Source: Marmoricola sp.
GTDB taxonomy: Bacteria > Actinomycetota > Actinomycetes > Propionibacteriales > Nocardioidaceae
Direction: 5' to 3'
DNA: 49,083 nt
NCBI GenBank assembly: GCA_025965315.1
Contig: JAOPXD010000069.1
Span: forward strand, 1-49,083
Part shown: in pieces, positions 1 to 7,040 of the stretch
Position numbering within the stretch: the stretch's first letter is position 1
Layout of the letters: the number at the start of each line of letters is the position of its first letter
Made by a program: the position numbers and the translations under genes
The notes under the pieces: generated by a model
Database searches by the model: none
Told to the model about the DNA's origin: nothing
Seen by the model: the letters and a program-made list of their open reading frames with translations, nothing else

Positions 1-605
1 CCGCGAACCTGGACGCGACCCGGGAAGCTCTCGGGTTCCTCGAAGCCGGTACGCCGGTCATCGCCACCAAGCTCGACCTGGAGCTGCTCCGCGAGCTCAG
101 CCTGCTGACCGCCAAGCCCTACATCTATGTCTTCAACTGCGACGCCGACGAGCTCGGTGACGAGGCCCTCAAGGACGAGATGCGTGCGTTGATCGCGCCG
201 GCCGAGGCGATCTTCCTGGACGCCAAGTTCGAGTCCGAGCTGGTCGAGCTCGGCGATGACGACGAGGCCCGCGCGATGCTCGCCGAGATGGGCGTGGACG
301 AGCCCGGCCTCGATGTCCTGGCCCGGGTCGGCTTCGACACCCTCGGCCTGCAGACCTACCTCACCGCGGGACCCAAGGAAGCACGCGCCTGGACGATCAG
401 GAAGGGTGCCACCGCGCCCGAGGCTGCCGGTGTCATCCACACCGACTTCCAGAAGGGCTTCATCAAGGCCGAGATCGTCTCGTACGACGACCTGGTCGGG
501 GCCGAGTCGATGGCTGCTGCGAAGGCAGCAGGCAAGGTCCGCATGGAAGGCAAGGAGTACGTCATGGCCGACGGGGATGTCGTGGAGTTCCGGTTCAACG
601 TCTGA
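1..605 (+). CDS. ychF: Ribosome-binding ATPase YchF, C-terminal part (5' truncated by window edge)
   Basis: About 200 residues of the C-terminal half are present, read from base 3. The NATKLDLELL-like helical stretch is followed by the FNCDADEL segment and the TGS-domain end with DLGLQTYLTAGPKEARAWTI, GVIHTDFQKGFIKAEIVSY and a DGDVVEFRFNV terminus, all hallmarks of YchF/Ola1. The family is an ATPase of the Obg/HflX superclass that binds the ribosome and is linked to oxidative stress responses. The G-domain and Walker A lie upstream of the window. It converges with the MerR gene, with a hairpin between them. Identification is firm. Confidence 0.95.
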   Translation, partial: ANLDATREALGFLEAGTPVIATKLDLELLRELSLLTAKPYIYVFNCDADELGDEALKDEMRALIAPAEAIFLDAKFESELVELGDDDEARAMLAEMGVDEPGLDVLARVGFDTLGLQTYLTAGPKEARAWTIRKGATAPEAAGVIHTDFQKGFIKAEIVSYDDLVGAESMAAAKAAGKVRMEGKEYVMADGDVVEFRFNV

Positions 606-625
606 GGTTTCGCGGGTGAAGCCTC
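604..625. terminator. Hairpin between convergent ychF and MerR gene
   Basis: GAGGTTTC (604-611) and GAAGCCTC (618-625) form an 8-bp stem with one G-U pair and a 6-base loop. It overlaps the ychF stop and sits 4 bases before the stop of the convergent MerR gene. There is no T-tract on either side, so this is only a candidate terminator. Confidence 0.35.
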
Positions 626-628
626 GGC

Positions 629-1510
629 TCAGCCGCTCCAGGTCAGGCGGTCGACATAAGCGATCACACGGTTGAACAGTGCCGTCGCGCCGGCGGGATT
701 GATCGATCCAGGTGCCGGGGGATCTGTCAGTGAGCTCAGCAGCTGTCGTGCCCCAGGGACGCCGCTGTCGGCTGCGATGCTTCCGGCAATCCGTGCTGCG
801 TCCCTGACCGCAACGGGACTGAGCGTCCAGACGCTCTCGAACAGCCGCTGGCTGTCGGGGACGTCGAGCTGACCGGGTAGCTCCCAGGCGGACAGGCAGG
901 CGCTGAAGTCGAGCGCGTCGCACACGACCGCCCATTCGCGGCGCATCGGGGCGTGCTCGTCCAGTCCGGCGCGCACGGGCCCCTCGGCGTCGGGTGCGGA
1001 GCCCTCCCAGTCGTCAGCGAAGACGATGGCCGAACGGGCGGTGCGTGCGAGTTCGCTCCAGCGCTGTGCGGATGGTTCGTAGAAGTCGCCGCGCTGGAAC
1101 GCGCCGAAGATCACGGGTCGATCGGCAACTGCGCAGCACTCGTCCTCGATAGCCCGGGACAGGGCGACCAGGGTCTTCTTGCGGAGCCGGTGGACGGCGA
1201 GTGCGGGGTGCAGCCGCCGGAGCTCGGCGAAGATCGACGGGCTTTCTGGCGGCTTCACTGCGGCGGTTTCCGCGATCGCGACCTCGAGGCGGATGCCTGC
1301 GTCCTTACGACGAAGTACCTGGCTGACGAGCTCGACGTCGGTCTCGGAATAGCGGCGGTGTCCGCTCGCCAGGCGTCGCGGCACGGGGAACCCGTGCCGC
1401 GTTTCCCACATCCGGAGCACGGCCGGGTTCAGGCCTGTGCGCTGAGCAACGTCGCCGATGGTGAGGTCGGGAGCTTCCAGGGGTTGCGCAACCTGACGTT
1501 CGTGGTCCAT
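629..1510 (-). CDS. MerR-family regulator with C-terminal DICT sensory domain
   Basis: 293 residues. Residues about 16-85 are a MerR winged helix (LTIGDVAQRTGLNPAVLRMW, then GHRRYSETDVELV). The rest matches the DICT sensory domain seen in actinobacterial and cyanobacterial light/stress regulators: ALSRAIEDEC, PVIFGAFQRGDFYE, RREWAVVCDALDF. It has no B12-binding domain, so it is not a canonical LitR/CarH. It is transcribed divergently from the seven-gene operon starting at 1571, with a perfect inverted repeat between them, so it probably controls that operon and itself. A TATGGT -10 lies 6 bases before the ATG, implying a leaderless mRNA. The signal sensed is unknown. Confidence 0.88.
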   Translation of the reverse strand: MDHERQVAQPLEAPDLTIGDVAQRTGLNPAVLRMWETRHGFPVPRRLASGHRRYSETDVELVSQVLRRKDAGIRLEVAIAETAAVKPPESPSIFAELRRLHPALAVHRLRKKTLVALSRAIEDECCAVADRPVIFGAFQRGDFYEPSAQRWSELARTARSAIVFADDWEGSAPDAEGPVRAGLDEHAPMRREWAVVCDALDFSACLSAWELPGQLDVPDSQRLFESVWTLSPVAVRDAARIAGSIAADSGVPGARQLLSSLTDPPAPGSINPAGATALFNRVIAYVDRLTWSG

Positions 1511-1516
1511 GCTCGA

Positions 1517-1522
1517 ACCATA
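1517..1522 (-). promoter_or_regulatory. -10 hexamer of leaderless MerR-DICT promoter
   Basis: On the minus strand TATGGT is followed by 6 bases and then the ATG at 1510, so the predicted transcript starts at the start codon. The adjacent inverted repeat covers roughly -13 to -36, the position typical for MerR-type control. Confidence 0.5.
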
Positions 1523-1523
1523 A

Positions 1524-1544
1524 ACCTAAACAAACTGTTTAGGT
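1524..1544. promoter_or_regulatory. Perfect 21-bp inverted repeat, candidate MerR-DICT operator
   Basis: ACCTAAACA (1524-1532), spacer AAC, TGTTTAGGT (1536-1544): 9-bp perfect arms with a 3-base spacer. It is AT-rich in a region otherwise about 70% GC and lies in the only spacer shared by the divergent MerR gene and the operon. Binding is inferred from position and symmetry. Confidence 0.6.
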
Positions 1545-1570
1545 AAGTGTCGAGCTTTTTGGAGGTCAGC

Positions 1571-1792
1571 ATGAACAACATGAGCAAGGTCGAGGACGGT
1601 GTCGTCGACTGGTCGGACCTCGGCCGGGAGATGTGGTCGTTCCTGACCGGCCAGCAGGCTGAGATCAACTACCGGTTCGTCGACATGACGGTCGAGATCC
1701 CGCGGGACACCGGCCCCGACGCTCCGCGGGCGGTGTGGAAGGTGGACGGCACGTTGCAGGTCACGACACGCGACGACACGCTCAGGAGCTGA
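1571..1792 (+). CDS. Small conserved hypothetical protein, first gene of the stress-type operon
   Basis: 73 residues with no signal peptide or membrane segment. The central MWSFLTGQQAEINYRF and VEIPRDTGPDAPRAVWK stretches look conserved-domain-like, but I cannot assign a named family with certainty. A strong GGAGGT (1561-1566) precedes the ATG at 1571. Longer readings from GTG 1547 would place that site inside the gene, and ATG 1580 is a less well spaced alternative. It is followed after 5 bases by the FHA gene. Its place as leader gene downstream of the palindromic operator suggests it is expressed at the highest level in the operon. Function unknown. Confidence 0.7.
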   Translation: MNNMSKVEDGVVDWSDLGREMWSFLTGQQAEINYRFVDMTVEIPRDTGPDAPRAVWKVDGTLQVTTRDDTLRS

Positions 1793-1797
1793 GCATC

Positions 1798-2706
1798 GTG
1801 TCGACGATGAAGGTGAGCGCGGACCTTCGGTTCAGTGTCGAGATCCCGGGGAAGCAGGTGGTGTCCGGGGTCGTCTCGGGATCCGGCAGCCGCCTCGAGG
1901 TACGCCTCAGCGATCCGGCCTACTTCGCCGGCGGTCGCGACGCAGGCCAGCTGCGCGCCTTCGCGGCCTCGCTCGCTGCCCAGGGCATCACCGTTGTCAT
2001 CATCGCCGGTGACGTCGTCCTGCTCGAGGTCGGCGCGACCCGGGTCCCGTGGTGGCAGCGTCAGCTGACCCGGTCGCGCAACGTCAGGGTCGTCAGCGTG
2101 CGGGGCGCGATGACCGGGGCCGCGGGCCGGCTTCGACGCTCCGCCTCAGGCGCTGTGCTTCCCGGCGCGGAGCTCTTGCCGCCGGCCACCCTGTTCCCGA
2201 TCGCACCGACCTTCGGTCTCCGGTCCCAGCCGGCGACGACCACCCACGACCCGCGACGCGGCGGCAACCCGCGGCTGGTGCTGACCTCCGGCAACAGCCG
2301 GCTGCCGGAGGGGCGACAGGTCGTGTTCCCCTTGAGGGGGGAGGTCACGACCATCGGCAGCAGCGTCGAGTGCGACATCCGGCTCGTCGACCTGGAACCG
2401 GTGCATGCGGTCGTCGTGCACGACGGGAACGACGAGCTGGTGGTGCATGACCGGTCCTCGGATCGCAGCACCCTGGTCAACGGAGCGCACCATGCTGACG
2501 GTCGCGCTATGCGTACCGGGGCCCGGATATCGGTCGGCCCGTGGCTGCTGGCGTTCCGGCGGGCCGAGTTCGCTGACCACGGGCGTCCGTTCGGGGGGCG
2601 CGTCGGCGGAGAAGCCGGACATCAACGCAGCCAGCAGGATCCGCGCCGCGGGCCCGCTGCTGGTGCCGGCACTGACAGCGCCGGCACCGCCGGGGACCAG
2701 AGATGA
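1798..2706 (+). CDS. FHA-domain protein with degenerate phospho-binding motif
   Basis: 302 residues from GTG 1798 (AGGAG 9 bases upstream). The N-terminal 110 residues form an unassigned beta-rich domain (FSVEIPGKQVVSG, ITVVIIAGDVVLLEVG). A proline-rich linker leads to an FHA fold at about 175-255 (TTIGSSVECDIRL, LVNGAHHADG, ISVGPWLLAF). In the FHA motif the usual GRS is GSS and the SxxH segment is PVH, so the phosphothreonine-contacting arginine and serine appear lost, while N228-G229 remain. The TGA overlaps the next ATG (ATGA). A scaffold or partner for the adjacent sigma-like protein is possible but inferred. Confidence 0.75.
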   Translation: MSTMKVSADLRFSVEIPGKQVVSGVVSGSGSRLEVRLSDPAYFAGGRDAGQLRAFAASLAAQGITVVIIAGDVVLLEVGATRVPWWQRQLTRSRNVRVVSVRGAMTGAAGRLRRSASGAVLPGAELLPPATLFPIAPTFGLRSQPATTTHDPRRGGNPRLVLTSGNSRLPEGRQVVFPLRGEVTTIGSSVECDIRLVDLEPVHAVVVHDGNDELVVHDRSSDRSTLVNGAHHADGRAMRTGARISVGPWLLAFRRAEFADHGRPFGGRVGGEAGHQRSQQDPRRGPAAGAGTDSAGTAGDQR

Positions 2707-3104
2707 CCGCCGAGCTTCTCGATGCAGCCCCGGATCCGATCGGCTGCGATGACGGGCAGCCTTCGGCCCGGCCGGCGCGACCGATCCGGGAGAGCAACGC
2801 TGTGCTCAGCGACATGCTGGTGTCAGCTGCAGCTGGAGACGTCGAGGCGTTCATGCACTTCTACGACGCCAGCTGCGGCAGCGTGCACCGGTTGGAGGTC
2901 TGCAGGCTGGGGGACCTTGCTGCTGCGGGTGAGGCCACCGTTGCGCGCTACCTGACCGCCTGGCAACGGGCGCGGGAATGTCCGACGTCCGGCCTCTCGC
3001 CGGTGGCGTGGCTCCTCACCCTGCCCACCGAGCAAGGTCGTCCACAGGTTGTCGAGAAGGAGAAGCAGGTCCACGACGTCAACGAGGGAGCAGCCCGTGA
3101 GTGA
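2703..3104 (+). CDS. Truncated ECF sigma factor-like protein (region 2 only)
   Basis: 133 residues. Residues about 34-108 align by eye with sigma region 2 of SigK/LitS-type ECF factors: LVSAAAGDVEAFMHFYD, then LAAAGEATVARYLTAWQ and a VAWLLTL end where active factors have AWLLTIAHRR. The protein then runs into a short charged tail. Region 4 (-35 recognition) is absent and the -10-binding helix is degenerate, so classical promoter recognition is unlikely. It overlaps the FHA gene by 4 bases and the oxidoreductase gene by 8, so it is translated in the operon. It could be an anti-/co-sigma decoy or a relic. The sigma assignment is inference. Confidence 0.6.
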   Translation: MTAELLDAAPDPIGCDDGQPSARPARPIRESNAVLSDMLVSAAAGDVEAFMHFYDASCGSVHRLEVCRLGDLAAAGEATVARYLTAWQRARECPTSGLSPVAWLLTLPTEQGRPQVVEKEKQVHDVNEGAARE

Positions 3105-4386
3105 GCACCCGGTTGTCGTGGTCGGTGCAGGGCTCGCAGGACTTGCCTGCGCCGCTCGTCTGCACCGCGAGGGCGTCCCGGTCCTGGTGCTCGAGCGCGG
3201 CGACGAGGTGGGCGGACGGGTCCGGACCGACCTCGTGGACGGGTTCGTCATCGATCGTGGCTTCCAGGTCATCAACACCGCCTACCCGGCGCTGCGGCGC
3301 AGCGGGGTGCTGGCAGAGCTGGACCTGCGAGAGCTTCCGCGCGGAGTGCGTCTCCGAAGCGACGGGCACCTCCACGATGTTCCGCACCCCCTCGCATCAC
3401 CGGCCGCGCCGCTGCGGGTCCTGACCTCGGCTGTCACCGGGTTGCGCGGGAAGGTAGCGCTGGCGGGCTACGCTGGCGCGCTCGTCGCCGGCTCGACGAA
3501 GTCGATCAAGAACCGGCCCGACGTCACCGCGGCCGAGGCGTGGTCCCGCAGCCTTCCGGACGACGTCGTCCGGAACCTGTTGATCCCGTTTCTGTCCGGA
3601 GTGGTGCTCGAGCAGGAGCTCACGACAACCCGGGTGTTCACGGACCTGATGATGCGCATGTTCGCCGCGGGCTCGTCAGCGGTCCCTGCTGCCGGTATGC
3701 AAGCACTCCCGCGCGCGCTGGCTGCGCGACTGCCGCACGACGCGGTTCGGTTGGACACGGCAGTGACCAGGATCGACCCGATGGCGGTGACCCTCGAGGA
3801 CGGCGCCACGGTCCCCGCACGCGCGGTCGTGGTGGCCACGGATCCCTGGACGGCCCACGACCTGGTTCCCGAGCTCGGCAGCCGGCCGCAAGCACGAGGA
3901 GTCACGACGCACTACTTCGCAGCCCGTCCGTGGACCGGCATCGACGGGACCCTGGTCGTCGACGCTGATGGTTCCGCGGTGCTGAACTCGGTCGTCCTGA
4001 CCGCCTCGGCACCGGAGTACTCGGCGGACGGCCGGGCACTGATCGCAGCCTCCACCCTTGACTGCCGGAGCGGCGAGCCTGAGGAGGGGGCCGATGCCGC
4101 TCGGCATACGGCGGCAGAGCTGCACGGCGCTCCGCACGACGACTGGGAGCACATCGCCACCCGGAGGATCCCGTGTGCGCTGCCTGCCATGACTGCGCCG
4201 CACCGGCTGACCAAGCCGGCGTACGTACTGGACGCAGGCGTATGGGTGGCGGGCGACCACCGCGACACCAGCTCCATCCAGGGTGCGCTGGCCTCGGGAA
4301 ACCGGGTCGCGCTGTCGCTGCTCCGCCTCCACGCGGACGGACCGGTGCTCGACGGGGATCGCGCCGGAAACCGGGCTGCGTCGTGA
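3097..4386 (+). CDS. FAD-dependent oxidoreductase (protoporphyrinogen oxidase/phytoene desaturase-like)
   Basis: 429 residues from GTG 3097 (GAGGGAG 6 bases upstream). The dinucleotide motif VVVVGAGLAGLACAARL is at residues 6-22 and the GGRVRTDLVDGFVIDRGFQ signature follows the ADP-binding fold. A C-terminal WVAGDHRDTSSIQGALASG provides the second FAD contact. This is the amine-oxidase/desaturase flavoprotein family. Substrate is unknown, but polyisoprenoid or lipid oxidation fits the neighbours. It overlaps genes on both sides, a strong sign of a single operon. No crt genes are nearby, so it should not be called crtI. Confidence 0.85.
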   Translation: MSEHPVVVVGAGLAGLACAARLHREGVPVLVLERGDEVGGRVRTDLVDGFVIDRGFQVINTAYPALRRSGVLAELDLRELPRGVRLRSDGHLHDVPHPLASPAAPLRVLTSAVTGLRGKVALAGYAGALVAGSTKSIKNRPDVTAAEAWSRSLPDDVVRNLLIPFLSGVVLEQELTTTRVFTDLMMRMFAAGSSAVPAAGMQALPRALAARLPHDAVRLDTAVTRIDPMAVTLEDGATVPARAVVVATDPWTAHDLVPELGSRPQARGVTTHYFAARPWTGIDGTLVVDADGSAVLNSVVLTASAPEYSADGRALIAASTLDCRSGEPEEGADAARHTAAELHGAPHDDWEHIATRRIPCALPAMTAPHRLTKPAYVLDAGVWVAGDHRDTSSIQGALASGNRVALSLLRLHADGPVLDGDRAGNRAAS

Positions 4387-5288
4387 GGGCCGCGGGACAG
4401 GGCCCGGTCCTGGTCGCCGGCGGCACCGGCTTCGTCGGACGCCGACTGGTCGCAGGGCTCGTCGAGGAAGGACGCGATGTTCGGGTGATGACCCGGCGAC
4501 CGACGCAGTACCCGGGACCGGGAGAGGCGGTTTTCGGCGACGTCGGCGAACCGTCGTCGCTGTGCGCCGCACTGGACGGTTGCTCCTCCGCGTACTACCT
4601 CGTCCATTCGCTCGATCGTGCTGACTTCGAGTCGTGCGACGCCCGCGCCGCCGAGGCGTTCGGGAAGCACGCCGCAGCGAGTGGACTGGAGCAGATCGTC
4701 TACCTCGGCGGCCTCGGCGACGACAGCGACGACCTCTCCGCGCACCTGCGCAGCCGTCGCGAGGTCGAGACCCTGCTCGCGGACGGCGGCGTGCCGGTGA
4801 CGGTGCTGCGCGCCGGCATCGTGGTCGGGCACGGCGGCATCTCCTGGGAGATCACCCGCCAGCTGGTCCAGCACCTGCCTGCGATGATCACTCCTCGCTG
4901 GGTACGCACCCGGACCCAGCCGATCGCTGTCGATGACGTCGTCCGCTACCTGATCGGGGTCCTGGACAACCAAGGTGCCTTCGCACGGGTCTTCGAGATA
5001 GGCGGCCCGGACGTTCTCCAGTACGCCGACATGCTCAAGCGGGTCGCCGCGCTCGACGGCCGGACCCTTCCGATCGTGCCGGTCCCGCTCCTGACACCCG
5101 GCCTCTGGTCCCGGTGGTTGGCGCTGGTCACCGATGTCGACACCCGAGCCGGTCGCAACCTGATCGACTCGATGGTCAACGAGGTGATCGTGACCGACCA
5201 CAGCATCCGCGCGGTGGTGCCGTTCCTCCCGATGACCTACGACGAGGCGGTCAAGGTCGCGCTGGCTGAACGTCGGGGTGAGCGATGA
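4383..5288 (+). CDS. NAD(P)H-binding atypical SDR-like protein
   Basis: 301 residues from GTG 4383, which overlaps the upstream TGA (GTGA). Rossmann motif GGTGFVG lies at residues 13-19, followed by YYLVHSLDRADFE, IVYLGGLG and TVLRAGIVVGHGG, typical of the NmrA/atypical-SDR group that often lacks the YxxxK catalytic pair. No clear catalytic tyrosine-lysine motif is visible. It is co-translated with the FAD oxidoreductase and may act in the same lipid or redox pathway. Substrate unknown. Confidence 0.82.
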   Translation: MRAAGQGPVLVAGGTGFVGRRLVAGLVEEGRDVRVMTRRPTQYPGPGEAVFGDVGEPSSLCAALDGCSSAYYLVHSLDRADFESCDARAAEAFGKHAAASGLEQIVYLGGLGDDSDDLSAHLRSRREVETLLADGGVPVTVLRAGIVVGHGGISWEITRQLVQHLPAMITPRWVRTRTQPIAVDDVVRYLIGVLDNQGAFARVFEIGGPDVLQYADMLKRVAALDGRTLPIVPVPLLTPGLWSRWLALVTDVDTRAGRNLIDSMVNEVIVTDHSIRAVVPFLPMTYDEAVKVALAERRGER

Positions 5289-6052
5289 CCGCGCTCCTGC
5301 GACCGCCCCGTCCCCGCCGCTACCTCGGACGTCTCGACCGCCTGCTGCCGATGTCCCTGACCCACGTCGTGGACCTCGGCAGCAGCGAGTCGGATGCCGT
5401 GAAGCGCCGGCGCCGCCGTACGGTCGCCGCGACCGCTGTGACCGGCGCCGGACTGCTCGGTGCGTCGTTGTCGACCAAGCCGGGCTCGCGGGAGTTCTAC
5501 CTGTCCTCAGCGGCGGCGGCCGGCGCCTGGACGATCGGCAGCCTCCTCTCGGGGCCCCTCCACCTCGGCTGGATCGAGAACCGGGACTCGACGCTGCGGC
5601 GTCCGGTCCTCACTCCGCTCGCTACCGGGGTGGGGGCGTTCGGCTTGTTCTACGTCGGCGCCCTGGTCGCGCGAAGGGTGCCGGTCCTCGACGCTGCCGT
5701 TGCGCGCGTGCTGCTCTTCGCCGACGACGGCGACAGCCGAATGGTGCTGACGACCACGCTCGCGAACGGTCTGGGTGAAGAGCTGTTCTTCCGCGGCGCC
5801 CTGTACGCCGCGCTCGGCGACCAGAACTCGGTCGCAGCCTCGACGGCCGTCTACGTCCTCGCGACCACGACGACCCGGAACCCGGCCCTCGTCCTTGCCG
5901 CAGCTGTCATGGGAACTCTGTTCGGCCTCCAACGACGTGCCTCCGGGGGCATCCAGGCGCCGACCATCACGCACCTGACCTGGTCCGTGCTGATGGTGCG
6001 CTTCCTGCCACCGCTGTTCCGCAGGCCGAGAAGGACGATCCATGAGTCCTGA
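5285..6052 (+). CDS. CPBP-family intramembrane metalloprotease homologue
   Basis: 255 residues, several hydrophobic helices after a basic N-terminal 45-residue cytosolic arm (KRRRRR). The diagnostic EExxxR is present as GEELFFRG (E165, E166, R170), followed by FGLQRRASGG and a late H230 (TITHLTW), so the metal-site residues of the Abi/CPBP family appear intact. Members process or modify membrane-associated substrates (for example CaaX-type or bacteriocin-immunity proteins). The start overlaps the preceding stop as ATGA. In this operon it may release or mature a membrane-bound partner; that is inference. Confidence 0.85.
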   Translation: MTALLRPPRPRRYLGRLDRLLPMSLTHVVDLGSSESDAVKRRRRRTVAATAVTGAGLLGASLSTKPGSREFYLSSAAAAGAWTIGSLLSGPLHLGWIENRDSTLRRPVLTPLATGVGAFGLFYVGALVARRVPVLDAAVARVLLFADDGDSRMVLTTTLANGLGEELFFRGALYAALGDQNSVAASTAVYVLATTTTRNPALVLAAAVMGTLFGLQRRASGGIQAPTITHLTWSVLMVRFLPPLFRRPRRTIHES

Positions 6053-7040
6053 CACCGCGAGCGGCGAAGGGCTCGTCGACCGGCTGCTGGACCGAACGCT
6101 GGTCCTGGGTTACACCACCATCGGTTACCGCCTGCGCCGCGCCCGCTGGGACGGCAACGACCCGGAGCCGGGGGCCTTGATCGGCAGACGCGCTCTGGTC
6201 ACCGGCGCTGGCTCCGGACTCGGTGAGGCGACGGCGATGGGCCTGGCAGCGCTCGGCGCCACCGTCCACCTGCTCGGGCGCACCCGTCAACGGGTGCAGC
6301 CTGCGGCTGAGCGGATCGCTGCAGCGATCGGTGAGGGTGGCTGGGCGGGTTCGGTGCAGACCGAGTCGTGCGATGTCTCGGATCTGGACGACGTACGTCG
6401 GTTCGGCACCGAGCTCGCCTCCAGGCTCGTGGCCCGCGGCGACGTGCTCGACATCATCGTTCACAACGCCGGTGTGCTCCCCGCCGAGCGCGTCACCAAT
6501 GCGCAGGGGCACGAGCTCGCTGTCGCGACCCACGTGCTCGGCCCGGTGCTGATGACCGACCTACTCGTCCCGGCCTTGGCCAGCGGAACCAGGTCACCCC
6601 GGGTCATCTTCGTCTCCTCGGGCGGGATGTACACGCAGTCGCTCCCGGTCGACGACCCGGACTTCACCCGCGGCAGGTATCGCGGAAGCACCGCGTACGC
6701 GCGTTCCAAGCGCATCCAGGTCGAGCTCATCGCGGACCTCGCTCGTCGATGGGACCGCGCTGGCGTCAAGGTGTCCGCGATGCATCCCGGCTGGGCGGAC
6801 ACGCCTGGTGTTGCCTCGTCGCTACCGGTCTTCCGGGCACTGACCCGGCCGCTGCTGCGCAGTGCCGAGGAAGGTGCGGACACCGTGGTGTGGCTTTCTG
6901 CCGTACGACCGGCCCCGGCGACCGGAGGCTTCTGGCACGACCGGGTCCGTCGCCCGACCAGCTACCGGAGCGCGACCGAGCCGTCAGACGACGAGGTCGC
7001 CCGCACCTGGGCCTGGGTCCGCGAGGCCGTCGGGTTCTAG
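6042..7040 (+). CDS. Short-chain dehydrogenase/reductase (DHRS12-like)
   Basis: 332 residues. After a 45-residue N-terminal extension the cofactor motif TGAGSGLG (54-61), HNAGV (141-145), a catalytic SS at 192-193 and YARSK (Y219, K223) complete a classical SDR. The extended N-terminus and MHPGWADTPGV resemble lipid-acting DHRS12-type enzymes. It overlaps the CPBP gene by 11 bases and is the last gene of the operon. Its TAG overlaps the stop of the convergent zinc-ribbon gene in a shared CTAG. Substrate unknown. Confidence 0.88.
   Translation: MSPDTASGEGLVDRLLDRTLVLGYTTIGYRLRRARWDGNDPEPGALIGRRALVTGAGSGLGEATAMGLAALGATVHLLGRTRQRVQPAAERIAAAIGEGGWAGSVQTESCDVSDLDDVRRFGTELASRLVARGDVLDIIVHNAGVLPAERVTNAQGHELAVATHVLGPVLMTDLLVPALASGTRSPRVIFVSSGGMYTQSLPVDDPDFTRGRYRGSTAYARSKRIQVELIADLARRWDRAGVKVSAMHPGWADTPGVASSLPVFRALTRPLLRSAEEGADTVVWLSAVRPAPATGGFWHDRVRRPTSYRSATEPSDDEVARTWAWVREAVGF

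Noticed and set aside
3097-4386. Phytoene desaturase crtI
   Set aside because: Family is similar, but there is no crtB/crtE in the window and length and motifs fit a general FAD oxidoreductase.
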